64,000 nt of DNA from Hymenobacter cavernae (GTDB lineage Bacteria > Bacteroidota > Bacteroidia > Cytophagales > Hymenobacteraceae): positions 930,001 to 994,000 of the forward strand of contig NZ_BMHT01000001.1 in NCBI RefSeq assembly GCF_014641455.1, in the 5' to 3' direction. The notes under the pieces were generated by a model. It did not search any database. It saw only the letters and a list, made by a program, of their open reading frames with translations, and had not been told where the DNA came from. Both the position numbers and the translations under genes were made by a program. Below are positions 1 through 9,224 of this stretch, piece by piece (position 1 is the first letter of the stretch; each line of letters begins with the position of its first letter).

Positions 1-881
1 GAGGTGAGCTGCTCGGGCTTGGAAGCGCCCGGAATCACGCAACTTACTTCGTTGAACATCAGCACCCAGCGCAACGCCACGGGAGCTAGGTTCGGCTGGT
101 CGGGGAACACAAGCTTGAGTTCTTCCACGGCTTCCAGGCCCGTGTTGTAGTCGACGCCAGAGAAGGTTTCGCCCTTGTCGAAGGCCTCGCCGTTGCGGTT
201 GAAGTTGCGGTGGTCGTCGGCAGAAAATTTGGTCTCGGGCGAGAACTTACCCGTCAGCAGACCACTAGCCAGCGGCACGCGCACGATCAGGCCCACGTCG
301 CGGCGCTGGGCTTCTTTGAACAGCAGCTCCGTGGGGCGCTGCCGGAACATATTGAAGATGAGCTGGATGGTCGTCACGTTCGGGAATTCCAGCGCTTTCA
401 GGCCTTCTTCCACTTTCTCCACGCTCACCCCTAGGTTCAGGATTTTACCTTCCTCCTTGAGCCGGTCGAACACCTCGAAGATTTCGGGACGGTAATACAC
501 CTCTGTGGGCGGGCAGTGCAGCTGAATCAGGTCGAGCGTTTCGAGCTGCATGTTGCGCAGGCTCGCTTCCACAAACCGGCGCATGGCCTCCGGCGTGTAA
601 GCTTCATTCACGTGCGGCTGCAACTGCCGGCCGCACTTAGTCGCCACGTAAATGCGCTCGGAGCGGTTGCGCACGAGCCGGCCCACGGCTTTTTCGCTTT
701 CGCCGTCGCCGTACACGTCAGCGGTGTCGATGAAGTTGATGCCGGAATCGACGGCGGCGTTCAGGATCTTATCGGCGTTTTCGTGGCTGAACGGGTCGCC
801 CCATTTGCCACCTACCTGCCAGGTACCCAGGCTGATTTCGGAGATAGAAAAGCCGGTTTTACCGAGTTTGCGGAACTGCAT
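1..881 (-). CDS. aldo/keto reductase, 3' end beyond the window
   Basis: The reverse strand is open from an ATG at 881 to the left edge, giving about 293 residues without a stop. The N-terminus MQFRKLGKTGFSISEISLGTW is typical of the family. The catalytic tetrad can be seen as Asp and Tyr in FIDTADVYGDGESE, Lys in YVATKCGR and His in LIQLHCPP. A late segment (RWVLMFNEVSCVIPGASKP) matches the NADP-binding end of aldo/keto reductases. It is probably a cytosolic NADPH-dependent reductase of sugars or aldehydes; the substrate cannot be told from sequence. Only the last few residues should be missing. The next gene is divergent, with 166 bp between the starts. Confidence 0.9.
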   Translation of the reverse strand, partial: MQFRKLGKTGFSISEISLGTWQVGGKWGDPFSHENADKILNAAVDSGINFIDTADVYGDGESEKAVGRLVRNRSERIYVATKCGRQLQPHVNEAYTPEAMRRFVEASLRNMQLETLDLIQLHCPPTEVYYRPEIFEVFDRLKEEGKILNLGVSVEKVEEGLKALEFPNVTTIQLIFNMFRQRPTELLFKEAQRRDVGLIVRVPLASGLLTGKFSPETKFSADDHRNFNRNGEAFDKGETFSGVDYNTGLEAVEELKLVFPDQPNLAPVALRWVLMFNEVSCVIPGASKPEQLT

Positions 882-1047
882 AGAAGTTGAGAATAGTAGA
901 AAAGGAAGCCAGCCGCGCCACACTACCCGGACGCTTTTGGTGGAGCGAATGTATACGCTGATTCTGAAAACTCGGCTTCATGCGGTTCGGGCAGGCTACC
1001 TAGGTTTTCGTGGGCAGGCAAACGGCCACTTTGCGTATCTTGGGCTC

Positions 1048-1611
1048 ATGTCGGCTGCTCCCCTCCCCCTTGTTCCGTTCCCCGCCCAAATTCCGGTACT
1101 CGAAACCGAGCGGCTTGTGTTGCGTGGCTACCAGCCCAACGACCTGGATGAGTTTGCCGCCATGTGGACCGAGCCCGATTTCTTCCGCTACCTAGGTGGT
1201 CAGCCGCTGACGAGGGAAGAGGCGTGGCGCCGCCTCCTGACGCATCAAGGTCATTGGGGCTTAATGGGTTACGGCTACTGGTCGGTGGAAGAGAAAAGCA
1301 CGGGGCGGTTTATCGGTGCGGTTGGCTTCGCTGATCTGCTGCGTGATATAACGCCTTCCATCATCGGCCTGCCCGAAATAGGTTGGGTGCTGGCGCCACG
1401 GGTGCACGGCCTGGGCTACGCTACCGAAGCCGTGCGGGCGGCGCTGAACTGGGGCGAGCAGCATTTCCCGCAAAAGCAAACCGTCTGCATCATCGACCCG
1501 GATAACACTGCTTCTCTGCGAGTTGCGCAGAAATTCGGCTATCAGGAGCTAGCCCGCACCACGTATAAAGACCACCCGATTTTGATTCTGAGTCTATTTT
1601 CGGATAGTTAA
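1048..1611 (+). CDS. GNAT-family N-acetyltransferase (RimJ/RimL-like)
   Basis: This 187-residue protein transfers an acetyl group from acetyl-CoA to an amine, by family membership. The N-terminal LETERLVLRGYQPNDLDEF is the usual opening of RimJ/RimL-type acetyltransferases. The segment EIGWVLAPRVHGLGYATEAV (about residues 112-131) holds the acetyl-CoA pyrophosphate-binding motif, here R-V-H-G-L-G-Y-A. The end (IIDPDNTASLRVAQKFGYQ) matches the conserved C-terminal Asn/Phe-Gly region. The frame is open further upstream to 652, but that stretch is antisense to the aldo/keto reductase and shows no family similarity, so I chose the ATG at 1048. The substrate is unknown. Confidence 0.87.
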   Translation: MSAAPLPLVPFPAQIPVLETERLVLRGYQPNDLDEFAAMWTEPDFFRYLGGQPLTREEAWRRLLTHQGHWGLMGYGYWSVEEKSTGRFIGAVGFADLLRDITPSIIGLPEIGWVLAPRVHGLGYATEAVRAALNWGEQHFPQKQTVCIIDPDNTASLRVAQKFGYQELARTTYKDHPILILSLFSDS

Positions 1612-1612
1612 C

Positions 1613-1692
1613 TGTCATTCCGAGCGGCGCAAGGACTCTGGGTTCATCGTTTGAACGAGGTACTCAGATTCCTCGCGCTGCTCGGAATGACA
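1613..1692. repeat. intergenic inverted repeat (TGTCATTCCGAG family)
   Basis: The arms TGTCATTCCGAG and CTCGGAATGACA enclose a second pair of partly complementary words (GAGGTACTCAGATTCCTCGCG and its counterpart). It starts two bases after the stop of the acetyltransferase and stands between two convergent genes. It could therefore act as a bidirectional terminator, or be a REP/MITE-like element. Confidence 0.7.
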
Positions 1693-1711
1693 GCCGATTT
1701 CGCCAAAGAGG

Positions 1712-2644
1712 CTAATAGCCTTTCGACAGATCAACCGGATTTTGCAGCGGCTCGCCTTGCCGGAAGTGACCTAGGTTCTTCAGCAGCAGCTCGATGCGGC
1801 CGTCTTCCTCGCCGGGCTGGCCGCCAGCGGTGTGCTGGGTCAGCAGCACGTTGGGCAGGCTCCACAGCGGACTGTCAGGGGGCAGGGGCTCTTTGGCCGT
1901 CACGTCGAGTACGGCGCCGGCTAGCTTGCCGGTTTGCAGCGCTTCGAGCAGGGCCGGCTCGTCGGTGGTGTTGCCGCGCCCCACGCTGGCGTAGAGGCTG
2001 CCGGGGGCCATTGCCGTTATCAGCTCAGCGGAGAAAAACTTATCGGCGCTGCCGGGCAAGCAGTTGACGACCAGATCAGTCTGCGGCAAAGCGGCTTTCA
2101 GGTCTTCCACGGTATGCAGCTTCGCTTTGGGGTTGGTGCGCGCCAGGCATTGCACCTGGCAGTTGAAGCCGGTGAGCTGCTGACGCACGGCGCGACCAAT
2201 GGCTCCGGCCCCCAGAATGATAACCCGCTTGCCGCGCAGCAAACCTAGCTTTTTGCGCACCGGCAGCCCCACCCATTCCTTTTCGGCCTGCAGCACAGCC
2301 AGTTCCGGAATGTGCCGGTACCACGCCAGGATGCCCGCCACCATCGTTTCGGCGCACGGCCACGCGAAGAAGTCGCCCATGTTAGCCACCGGAATACCTA
2401 GGTTGAGCTGGGCATAGCGCTCAAAGCCCGCCGAGTCGATCTGCCAGAACTGCAAGGGGGGCGCGGCTTCGCTGAGCCAAGCCGTGGGCGGATTCCCGAA
2501 CAGCAAGTCGGTTTTCTGAAAGGCGGGGCGCTGCTGATCTTCCCGCAGATTGGTGCGAAATATCACCGACACATCGGCCGGAAGCTCCTGTTGCAGACGA
2601 TATTGGCCAGCTTCGCTGAAGGCAGAGTACACGAAAAGTTGCAT
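1712..2644 (-). CDS. D-2-hydroxyacid dehydrogenase (glyoxylate/hydroxypyruvate reductase A-like)
   Basis: The 310-residue protein fits the NAD(P)H-dependent D-isomer-specific 2-hydroxyacid dehydrogenases, cytosolic enzymes that interconvert 2-oxoacids and D-2-hydroxyacids. The nucleotide-binding motif is VIILGAGAIGRAVRQQL near residue 140. The catalytic Arg is in the SVGRGNTTDE segment, the Glu in DVTAKEPLPPDSPLWSLPN, and the His in LLTQHTAG. The divergent N-terminal half and total length resemble the GhrA group. The next gene on the other strand is separated by an inverted repeat and a putative promoter. The substrate is not decided by the sequence. Confidence 0.88.
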   Translation of the reverse strand: MQLFVYSAFSEAGQYRLQQELPADVSVIFRTNLREDQQRPAFQKTDLLFGNPPTAWLSEAAPPLQFWQIDSAGFERYAQLNLGIPVANMGDFFAWPCAETMVAGILAWYRHIPELAVLQAEKEWVGLPVRKKLGLLRGKRVIILGAGAIGRAVRQQLTGFNCQVQCLARTNPKAKLHTVEDLKAALPQTDLVVNCLPGSADKFFSAELITAMAPGSLYASVGRGNTTDEPALLEALQTGKLAGAVLDVTAKEPLPPDSPLWSLPNVLLTQHTAGGQPGEEDGRIELLLKNLGHFRQGEPLQNPVDLSKGY

Positions 2645-2667
2645 GATCTATTCTCGTTTTGAAAGCT

Positions 2668-2798
2668 GTAGCGCGAACCGCAGGAGGGCGTAGCGCGAAG
2701 CCTGCGCCTCGCGTATCGTTGAACGATTACACCTGCAAGACCTAGGTTTAGCTAACGATTTCGTTCAACGATACGCGAAGCGGGAGCTTCGCGCTACA
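2668..2798. repeat. long inverted repeat, TGTAGCGCGAAG family, copy 1
   Basis: The outer arms are TGTAGCGCGAA and its complement at the right end. The inner words CGTATCGTTGAACGA and TCGTTCAACGATACG are also inverted. The left arm is interrupted by about 20 extra bases relative to the cleaner copies at 9225 and 55415. The loop contains CCTAGG. Confidence 0.85.
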
Positions 2799-2841
2799 TA
2801 CGCAGCTACGCCAGCAGTGGCCAAATCTGACCCGAACAGTA

Positions 2842-2859
2842 CAGGAGGGTTAGGGCCTG
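2842..2859 (+). promoter_or_regulatory. CAGGAG direct-repeat element upstream of the CE4-PL22-GH2-GH105 operon
   Basis: The sequence CAGGAGGGTTAGGGCC lies about 33 bp before the ATG at 2892. It shares its first half with the elements at 13461, 18905, 33195, 37242, 37336 and 38670; its second half is weak. No TAnnTTTG box follows at the usual 18-20 bp, so this is the least certain member together with 38670. Confidence 0.4.
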
Positions 2860-2891
2860 ATTAACCGCGTTCTTGGATTGCTTCTCACCCC

Positions 2892-3692
2892 ATGCCGATG
2901 CCTTTTCGGCTTTCCCACCGCATGAAACGAGTACTGCTTCTGGTCTTTTCGTGGCTGAGTGTCGTCGGTGCTGCGGCCCAAATCGTGCGCCGCCCGATAC
3001 CGGATAAGCTCGTCGTACTCACCTTCGACGACGGCCCCGTGACGCACGCCACCTTCGTGGCCCCGCTGCTCAAGAAGTACGGCTTTGGCGGCACCTTCTT
3101 CGTGTGCGAGTTTCCGCCCGACTTCGCCGACAAAACCAGGTACATGAGCTGGGCGCAAATGCAGCAGCTCGACAAAATGGGCTTCGAAGTGGCCAGCCAC
3201 ACGCTCACGCACAAGCACGTGAACCGAATCAACAAAGACCAGCTCACGGCCGAGCTAGATTCGCTGGAGCAGCGCTGCAAAACCCACGGCATTCCGCGGC
3301 CCGTCAACTTTGCTTACCCCGCCTACGACACCAGCCCGACGGCGTTTGAGGTGCTAAAGGAGAAAGGCTACGACTTCGCGCGCACCGGCGGCAACCGCCT
3401 GTATAATCCGAAAGTCGACCACCCCTACCTCATACCTAGCTTCACGACCAAGGCCGACAACAGGCAGCAAATCATGGACGCCTTTCAGCAGGCTAGGAAT
3501 GGCAACATCCTGGTGCTCACCATCCACGGTGTGCCCGACTACGCCCACGACTGGGTCACGACACCACCGGCCTTGTTCGAAGAATACCTGAAGTACCTGC
3601 ACGACAACCACTACAAAGTCATTGCCCTGCGCGACCTCACCAGGTACATCGACGTGAAGGCCGCCCAGCAGCTCAGCTTACCTGCTAACTAG
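2892..3692 (+). CDS. exported polysaccharide deacetylase (NodB/CE4 family)
   Basis: This 266-residue protein hydrolyses N- or O-acetyl groups from a polysaccharide, by family. Residues 11-30 (MKRVLLLVFSWLSVVGAAAQ) are a signal peptide, so translation may begin either at 2892 or at the in-frame ATG at 2922. CE4 motif 1 is TFDDGP (residues 44-49, with the general base and metal Asp). Motif 2 is SHTLTH, with both metal-binding His. Motif 3 is FAYPAYDTSP, and a late motif is ILVLTIHGVPDY. It is the first gene of an apparent operon, 32 bp before the PL22-like gene. Here a role on acetylated pectin oligosaccharides is more likely than on chitin or peptidoglycan, but that is inference from neighbours. 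Confidence 0.85.
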   Translation: MPMPFRLSHRMKRVLLLVFSWLSVVGAAAQIVRRPIPDKLVVLTFDDGPVTHATFVAPLLKKYGFGGTFFVCEFPPDFADKTRYMSWAQMQQLDKMGFEVASHTLTHKHVNRINKDQLTAELDSLEQRCKTHGIPRPVNFAYPAYDTSPTAFEVLKEKGYDFARTGGNRLYNPKVDHPYLIPSFTTKADNRQQIMDAFQQARNGNILVLTIHGVPDYAHDWVTTPPALFEEYLKYLHDNHYKVIALRDLTRYIDVKAAQQLSLPAN

Positions 3693-3724
3693 CCCTTTCT
3701 CCTCGCTCCCAAAACCCACCTGCC

Positions 3725-4972
3725 ATGAACAAGCTTTCTTATCAAGTCACCCTAGGTTTATTGCTCGTCGCGGCCGGCGCGCAGGCGCAGACCAGGCTCG
3801 AAACCGGCTCCAAAAAGCCCATGCCGACCGAGTGGATTGACCAGGACACCGGCCACAAAGTGGTGCGCCTGACGCGGCTGGCTGGCAGCAATTCCAGCTT
3901 CTACTTCCACAACAACCCCTTCATCAAGCAGCGCGGCAGCGAGGGCGACCTCATGGTATTTTACCACACGGGCCCGGCCGGCAAGCAGCTTTACACCCTG
4001 AACCTCAAGACCTACCAGGCGCAACCCCTGACGCGAGCTTTCGCGCAGGTGGGCGGCGAAATTGTAGCGCTGAAGAGCCGGCAGGTGTTCTACCAGACGC
4101 AGGATACCGTCTACGCCACCAACATTGACACGAAGAAAACCCGGACCGTCTTTGTGTTTCCGAAGGATTTTAAAGCCAGCATCACCACGCTCAACGCCGA
4201 CGAAACCGAGCTAGGTGGCGCCTGGTCGACGGATGCGGAAAAGGAGATTTATCGCCAGTACCCCGAGAAGCACGACTACTTCACGCGCATTTATGAGGCC
4301 AAGCTGCCGCGCACGCTCTTTAGCGTGAATGTGAAGACGGCCCAGCTGAACAGAATCTTCACGGATAGCGCCTGGCTCAACCACGTGCAGTATTCGCCCA
4401 CCGACCCTAGCTTGCTGATGTTCTGCCACGAAGGCCCGTGGCACAAGGTCGACCGTATCTGGACCATCAACACCAAAACCAAGGCCGTGAAGCTCGTGCA
4501 CAAGCGCACAATGGACATGGAAATTGCCGGCCACGAGTTCTTCAGCCCCGATGGCAAAATGATTTGGTTTGACAACCAGCTGCCCCGCGGCGCTACGTTC
4601 TTCCTGACCGGCACCAACCTGCAAACCGGCCAGGAGAAGAAGTACCAGATGACCCGCGACGAGTGGTCGATCCACTTCACCGCCTCCCCCGACCAGAAGC
4701 TTTTCGCCGGCGACGGCGGCGACCCAGGCCAGGTAGCCAAAGCCCCGAACGGCCAGTGGATCTACCTCTTCCACCCCGAGGGCGACAAGTTTCGCTCCGA
4801 GAAGCTGGTGAACATGAAAGCCCACGGCTATAAGCTGGAGCCAAACATCCACTTCTCGCCCGATGGCAAATGGATCATCTTCGGGGCCAACTTCGAAGGC
4901 GAGAAAGAGGTGTATGCCGTGGAAATAGCCCCGGCTAGCATGAAAGGCAGCGTGGGTAAAGCCGGCCAGTAG
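3725..4972 (+). CDS. oligogalacturonate lyase-like beta-propeller (PL22), exported
   Basis: The 415-residue protein begins with a clear signal peptide (MNKLSYQVTLGLLLVAAGAQAQ). The mature start has the oligogalacturonide-lyase signature PTEWIDQDTGHKVVRLTR followed by SSFYFHNNPF. Repeated FSPDGKWIIF-type blades mark a seven-bladed TolB/PD40 beta-propeller, and late His residues (HEFFSPDG, NIHFSPDGK) fit the metal site. Known PL22 enzymes cut unsaturated digalacturonate in the cytoplasm; this one should act in the periplasm if the signal peptide works. It sits between the CE4 and GH2 genes with 32- and 35-bp gaps, so it belongs to the same operon. Confidence 0.83.
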   Translation: MNKLSYQVTLGLLLVAAGAQAQTRLETGSKKPMPTEWIDQDTGHKVVRLTRLAGSNSSFYFHNNPFIKQRGSEGDLMVFYHTGPAGKQLYTLNLKTYQAQPLTRAFAQVGGEIVALKSRQVFYQTQDTVYATNIDTKKTRTVFVFPKDFKASITTLNADETELGGAWSTDAEKEIYRQYPEKHDYFTRIYEAKLPRTLFSVNVKTAQLNRIFTDSAWLNHVQYSPTDPSLLMFCHEGPWHKVDRIWTINTKTKAVKLVHKRTMDMEIAGHEFFSPDGKMIWFDNQLPRGATFFLTGTNLQTGQEKKYQMTRDEWSIHFTASPDQKLFAGDGGDPGQVAKAPNGQWIYLFHPEGDKFRSEKLVNMKAHGYKLEPNIHFSPDGKWIIFGANFEGEKEVYAVEIAPASMKGSVGKAGQ

Positions 4973-5007
4973 TTGCTTACAAACACCTTTTCAGTAAAGC
5001 TAGCTTC

Positions 5008-8000
5008 ATGATGCGTCGTACTAACCTTCCTACGTTGCTTGGCACGCTGCTTCTGTGGGTCGCGGCGCTAACGGCTTTGGGTGCTGCGCCGACTAGCCCG
5101 CGGGTGAAGTACAACTTCAATCCGGGCTGGCGGGTGTACGTGGGCGATGCCGCTGGCGCCGAGGCACCTAGCTTTGATGATGCCAAGTGGAAACCCGTGA
5201 CGCTGCCCTGGGCGTGGAACGAAGACGAGGCGTTTAAGAAGGACATCAAGGACCTTTCCACCGGCATTGCCTGGTACCGCAAGCACTTCCGTTTGCCGAA
5301 AGCGGATGCGGGCAAGAAGGTGTTCCTGGAATTTGAAGGCGTGCGGCAGGCCGGCGAGTTTTACCTGAACGGCCAACGCATTGGGCTACACGAGAACGGA
5401 GTTATGGCCTTCGGCTTTGATGTAACCAAGCTGCTGAAGCCTGCTCCTGAGGAAAATGTGCTAGCCGTACGTACCAACAACGACTGGGATTATAAGGAGC
5501 AAGCCACTGGTCAGAAGTACCAGTGGAGCGATAAGAACTTCAACGCCAACTACGGCGGGCTTTCCAAGAACGTGTTTCTGCACGTTGCGGAGCCGCTCTA
5601 CCAAACCCTGCCGCTCTACTCTACCCTAGGTACGACGGGCGTGTATGTCTACGCCAAGAACTTCGACATTGCCGGCCAGAAAGCCACCATCATGGCTGAG
5701 TCGCAGGTGAAGAACGAGTACCCGGCGGCCCGCACGTTTGAGTACGAAGTAACGCTCGAAGACCTAGGTGGAAAGGAAGTGAAGCGGTTCAGCAGCAGCA
5801 AAACCACCTTGCAACCAAGCGCCACAGCAACCATCAGCGCCAGTGGCTCGGTTGATGGGCTGCATTTTTGGAGTTGGGGCTACGGCTATCTGTACAACGT
5901 GTACACCACCTTGAAAGTGGATGGCAAGCCTGTGGACGTGGTAAAAACGCGCACCGGCTTCCGTAAAACGGAGTTCAGCAACGGCATGGTGAAGCTCAAT
6001 GACCGGGCGCTGCAAATGCACGGCTACGCCCAGCGTACCAGCAACGAGTGGCCCGCCCTGGGCCTATCAGTACCTGCTTGGCTCTCAGACTACAGCAATG
6101 GCCTGATGGTGGAAAGCAACGGCAACCTCGTGCGCTGGATGCACATCACGCCCTGGAAACAAGATATTGAGTCGTGCGACCGGGTGGGCTTACTACAAGC
6201 CATGCCGGCCGGCGACGCCGAGAAAGACGTGAACGACCGCCGTTGGGGCCAGCGCACTGAGCTCATGCGTGACGCCATCATCTACAACCGCAATAACCCG
6301 AGCATCGTGTTCTACGAGTGCGGCAACGAGAGCATTAGCGCCGAGCACATGCGCGAGATGAAGGCCATCCGCGACCAGTACGACCCGCACGGTGGCCGCG
6401 CCATCGGCTCCAGGGAGATGCTCGACATTGCCGATGCGGAGTACGGCGGCGAAATGCTTTACATCAACAAGAGCGCCACCAAGCCGCTCTGGGCAATGGA
6501 GTATTCCCGCGACGAAGGCCTGCGCAAATATTGGGATGAACTTTCGCCTCCTTACCACAAAGACGGCGACGGCCCGCTATACAAAGGCGCCAGCGCCGCT
6601 GATTATAACCGCAACCAGGACACCCACGCCCGCGAAGATGTCTTCCGCTGGTACGACTACTGGCACGAACGCCCCGGCACCGGCAAGCGCGTGAGCTCGG
6701 GCGGCGTGAACATTGTTTTCACCGACTCGAACACGCACTACCGTGGGGGCGAAAACTACCGCCGCAGCGGCGAAGCCGACGCCATGCGAATTCCGAAGGA
6801 CGGCTTTTTTGCCCACCAAGTCATGTGGGATGGCTGGGTGGATACGGAGAAGCCGCGCACCCACATTATTGGGCACTGGAACTACAAAGCCGGCGTGAAG
6901 AAGGACGTGCTTGTGGTGTCGAATGGCGAGAAGGTGGAGCTGTTTGTGAATGGCAAGTCACTGGGCAAGGGTGAGCAAAGCCACCGTTTCTTGTTCACCT
7001 TCAAGAATGTAGCGTGGCAGCCGGGCACCATCAAGGCCGTGAGCTACGATGCCAGCGGCAAAAAAGTAAGCGAAGCCTCGCATCAAACGGCCGGTGCGCC
7101 CGCCGCGCTGCGCCTGACAACCATAAACAACCCCAACGGCTTGCAAGCCAATGGCTCGGACCTAGCTTTGGTGCAGGTGGAAGTAGTGGACGCCAAAGGC
7201 TTGCGCTGCCCTACGGCTTTGAACATGGTGAATTTCTCACTGAAAGGCAATGCTACCTGGCGCGGCGGCATCGCGCAAGGCCCTGACAACTACATCCTAG
7301 CGCAAAGCCTACCGGTAGAAGGCGGCGTGAACCGCGTGCTCATCCGTTCGACCACGCAAGCCGGAAAGATTGACCTGCAAGCCACGTCGGAAGGGTTGAA
7401 ACCGGCTGCGGTGAGTTTGACCTCGAAGCCCGTAGCCGTCACTGATGGCCTCGCCCTCCAACTGCCCGGCACCGACCTAGCTCCTAGCCTCAAGCGCGGC
7501 CCTACGCCAGCCAGCGCCTCGTTCAAAGTGTCGCGCACTGCCATTCCTATTGCGCAGGTAACGGCCAGCTCCAATCAAGCTAATGCCGCCTTCAGCTACG
7601 ATGACAATGAGTTGTCGGAGTGGATAAGCGATAAGCAGCCGAACACCTGGATTCAGTACGACCTAGCCCGCCCCGCGGCTGTGAGCGAAGTAGCGCTGAA
7701 GCTCAGCGGCTGGCGCTCCCGCACCTACCCCATTCGCATTTTGGTCGATGACAAAGAAGTGTTCCGCGGCACTACGGAGCGCAACCTAGGCTACTACACC
7801 GCCATTTTTGCCCCGCAAACCGGCCAGCGCCTCCGTATCGAGCTGACCGGCTCCGGCAGCAACCAGGATGCTTACAACATCACCGAGCTAGCCGACCAGA
7901 AAGCCCCGCCGAAAACTCCCACGGCTGCTACCGACCAACCCGGTCCGGCGGGCACCCTAGGTATTGTGGAGGCTGAGGTGTATGAGAAGCCGCGCGCTAA

Positions 8001-8031
8001 CCTAGGTACCTCGCAACGCAATAATCCTTAA
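5008..8031 (+). CDS. glycoside hydrolase family 2 with C-terminal discoidin-type domain
   Basis: The 1007-residue protein has a signal peptide (about residues 1-27), then the GH2 sugar-binding domain (WYRKHFRLP, VFLEFEGVRQAGEFYLNGQRIG), an immunoglobulin-like domain, and the TIM barrel. The acid/base Glu is in NNPSIVFYECGNES (near residue 438) and the nucleophile Glu is in PLWAMEYSRDEG (near 498). DUF4982/Big-type beta domains follow. Residues about 850-970 are an F5/8C (discoidin) carbohydrate-binding module (ASSNQANAAFSYDDNELSEW). In this locus it probably removes beta-galactosyl or beta-glucuronyl side groups from rhamnogalacturonan fragments in the periplasm. The exact sugar cannot be read from sequence. 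Gaps to neighbours are 35 and 36 bp. Confidence 0.9.
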   Translation: MMRRTNLPTLLGTLLLWVAALTALGAAPTSPRVKYNFNPGWRVYVGDAAGAEAPSFDDAKWKPVTLPWAWNEDEAFKKDIKDLSTGIAWYRKHFRLPKADAGKKVFLEFEGVRQAGEFYLNGQRIGLHENGVMAFGFDVTKLLKPAPEENVLAVRTNNDWDYKEQATGQKYQWSDKNFNANYGGLSKNVFLHVAEPLYQTLPLYSTLGTTGVYVYAKNFDIAGQKATIMAESQVKNEYPAARTFEYEVTLEDLGGKEVKRFSSSKTTLQPSATATISASGSVDGLHFWSWGYGYLYNVYTTLKVDGKPVDVVKTRTGFRKTEFSNGMVKLNDRALQMHGYAQRTSNEWPALGLSVPAWLSDYSNGLMVESNGNLVRWMHITPWKQDIESCDRVGLLQAMPAGDAEKDVNDRRWGQRTELMRDAIIYNRNNPSIVFYECGNESISAEHMREMKAIRDQYDPHGGRAIGSREMLDIADAEYGGEMLYINKSATKPLWAMEYSRDEGLRKYWDELSPPYHKDGDGPLYKGASAADYNRNQDTHAREDVFRWYDYWHERPGTGKRVSSGGVNIVFTDSNTHYRGGENYRRSGEADAMRIPKDGFFAHQVMWDGWVDTEKPRTHIIGHWNYKAGVKKDVLVVSNGEKVELFVNGKSLGKGEQSHRFLFTFKNVAWQPGTIKAVSYDASGKKVSEASHQTAGAPAALRLTTINNPNGLQANGSDLALVQVEVVDAKGLRCPTALNMVNFSLKGNATWRGGIAQGPDNYILAQSLPVEGGVNRVLIRSTTQAGKIDLQATSEGLKPAAVSLTSKPVAVTDGLALQLPGTDLAPSLKRGPTPASASFKVSRTAIPIAQVTASSNQANAAFSYDDNELSEWISDKQPNTWIQYDLARPAAVSEVALKLSGWRSRTYPIRILVDDKEVFRGTTERNLGYYTAIFAPQTGQRLRIELTGSGSNQDAYNITELADQKAPPKTPTAATDQPGPAGTLGIVEAEVYEKPRANLGTSQRNNP

Positions 8032-8067
8032 GTTCTTCCCAACAAACACCAATCACCAAGCTATAGA

Positions 8068-9222
8068 ATGAAGAGTCGCTCTTTCCTTATTCGCCAAGCT
8101 GCCCGCACCGGCGCCCTGGCCCTCGCCCTGGCCATCGGTGCCGTCACCACGCAGGCGCAGAAACTACCCAAGCCCAAGGTCATCCTGAAAACGATGACCA
8201 AGACCAACGACTACTTCATGAAGCTGTGGCCCGATCCGGGCAAGGAAATCGTGACGAACATCGCCCGCCCCAGCAACATCTGGACCCGCGGCGTGTACTA
8301 CGAAGGCCTGATGGAGCTCTACAAGCTGGATAAGCAGAAGCGCTACTACGACTACGCCGTGGAGTGGGGCGAGAAGCACAAGTGGGGCCTGCGCAAAGGC
8401 ATTGAAACGCGCAACGCCGACGACCAGTGCGCCGGCCAGACCTACATCGACCTTTACCAGATCGACCCGAAGCCCGAGCGCATCCACGACATCAAGGCTA
8501 GCATCGACCTGATGGTGGCGAGCGAAAAAATCGACGATTGGTGGTGGATTGATGCCTTGCAAATGGCGATGCCCGTGTACGCCAAGCTAGGTGTGATGTA
8601 CAAGGATGACAAGTACTTCGAGAAGATGTACCAGATCTACAACTACTCGAAAACGGTGCACGGCGGCAACGGCCTCTACAACCCGCAAGACCAGCTCTGG
8701 TGGCGCGACAAAGACTTTGTGCCACCCTACAAAGAGCCCAACGGCGACGATTGCTACTGGAGCCGCGGCAACGGCTGGGTGGTAGCCGCCATGGTGCGCA
8801 CGCTGGAAATCCTGCCGAAAGGCGCCCCGCACCGCGAAGAGTACGAGCAGATGTACATGGCCATGATGAAGGCCCTGCCGCCCTTGCAGCGCGAAGACGG
8901 CTACTGGAACGTGAGCCTGGTCGACCCAACGCACTTTGGCGGCAAAGAGCTGAGCGGCACGTCGTTGTTCATCTACGGCATGGCCTGGGGCATGAACAAT
9001 GGCCTCTTGGATAAGAGTGTTTACAAGCCGATTGTGGTGAAAGCCTGGAATGCTATGGCGAAAGAGTGTGTGCACCCCGACGGCGCCCTCGGCTACGTGC
9101 AAGGCACCGGGAAAGAGCCCAAAGACGGCCAACCTGTGAGCTACGACCACATGCCTGATTTCCAGGACTATGGCCTAGGTTGCTTTCTGCTGGCTGGCAG
9201 TGAGCTATATAAGTTGAAGTAA
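8068..9222 (+). CDS. unsaturated rhamnogalacturonyl hydrolase (GH105)
   Basis: This 384-residue enzyme belongs to the GH88/GH105 (alpha/alpha)6-barrel group that hydrolyses the unsaturated galacturonyl residue left by rhamnogalacturonan lyases. The segment WWWIDALQMAMPVYAKLG contains the likely catalytic Asp (Asp162). YWSRGNGWVVAAMVRTLEILP is the second family signature. A signal peptide (LALALAIGAVTTQAQ) puts it in the periplasm. It follows the GH2 gene by 36 bp and precedes GH106. Its natural substrate would be made by the PL11 enzymes encoded at 38.8-43.3 kb. Confidence 0.92.
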   Translation: MKSRSFLIRQAARTGALALALAIGAVTTQAQKLPKPKVILKTMTKTNDYFMKLWPDPGKEIVTNIARPSNIWTRGVYYEGLMELYKLDKQKRYYDYAVEWGEKHKWGLRKGIETRNADDQCAGQTYIDLYQIDPKPERIHDIKASIDLMVASEKIDDWWWIDALQMAMPVYAKLGVMYKDDKYFEKMYQIYNYSKTVHGGNGLYNPQDQLWWRDKDFVPPYKEPNGDDCYWSRGNGWVVAAMVRTLEILPKGAPHREEYEQMYMAMMKALPPLQREDGYWNVSLVDPTHFGGKELSGTSLFIYGMAWGMNNGLLDKSVYKPIVVKAWNAMAKECVHPDGALGYVQGTGKEPKDGQPVSYDHMPDFQDYGLGCFLLAGSELYKLK

Positions 9223-9224
9223 AC

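Noticed and set aside
7014-7286. Long frames inside GH2, GH106, susC and other genes in other frames or antisense
   Set aside because: They are Arg/Ala/Pro/His-rich shadows of G+C-rich codon use; the main frames carry complete conserved families.
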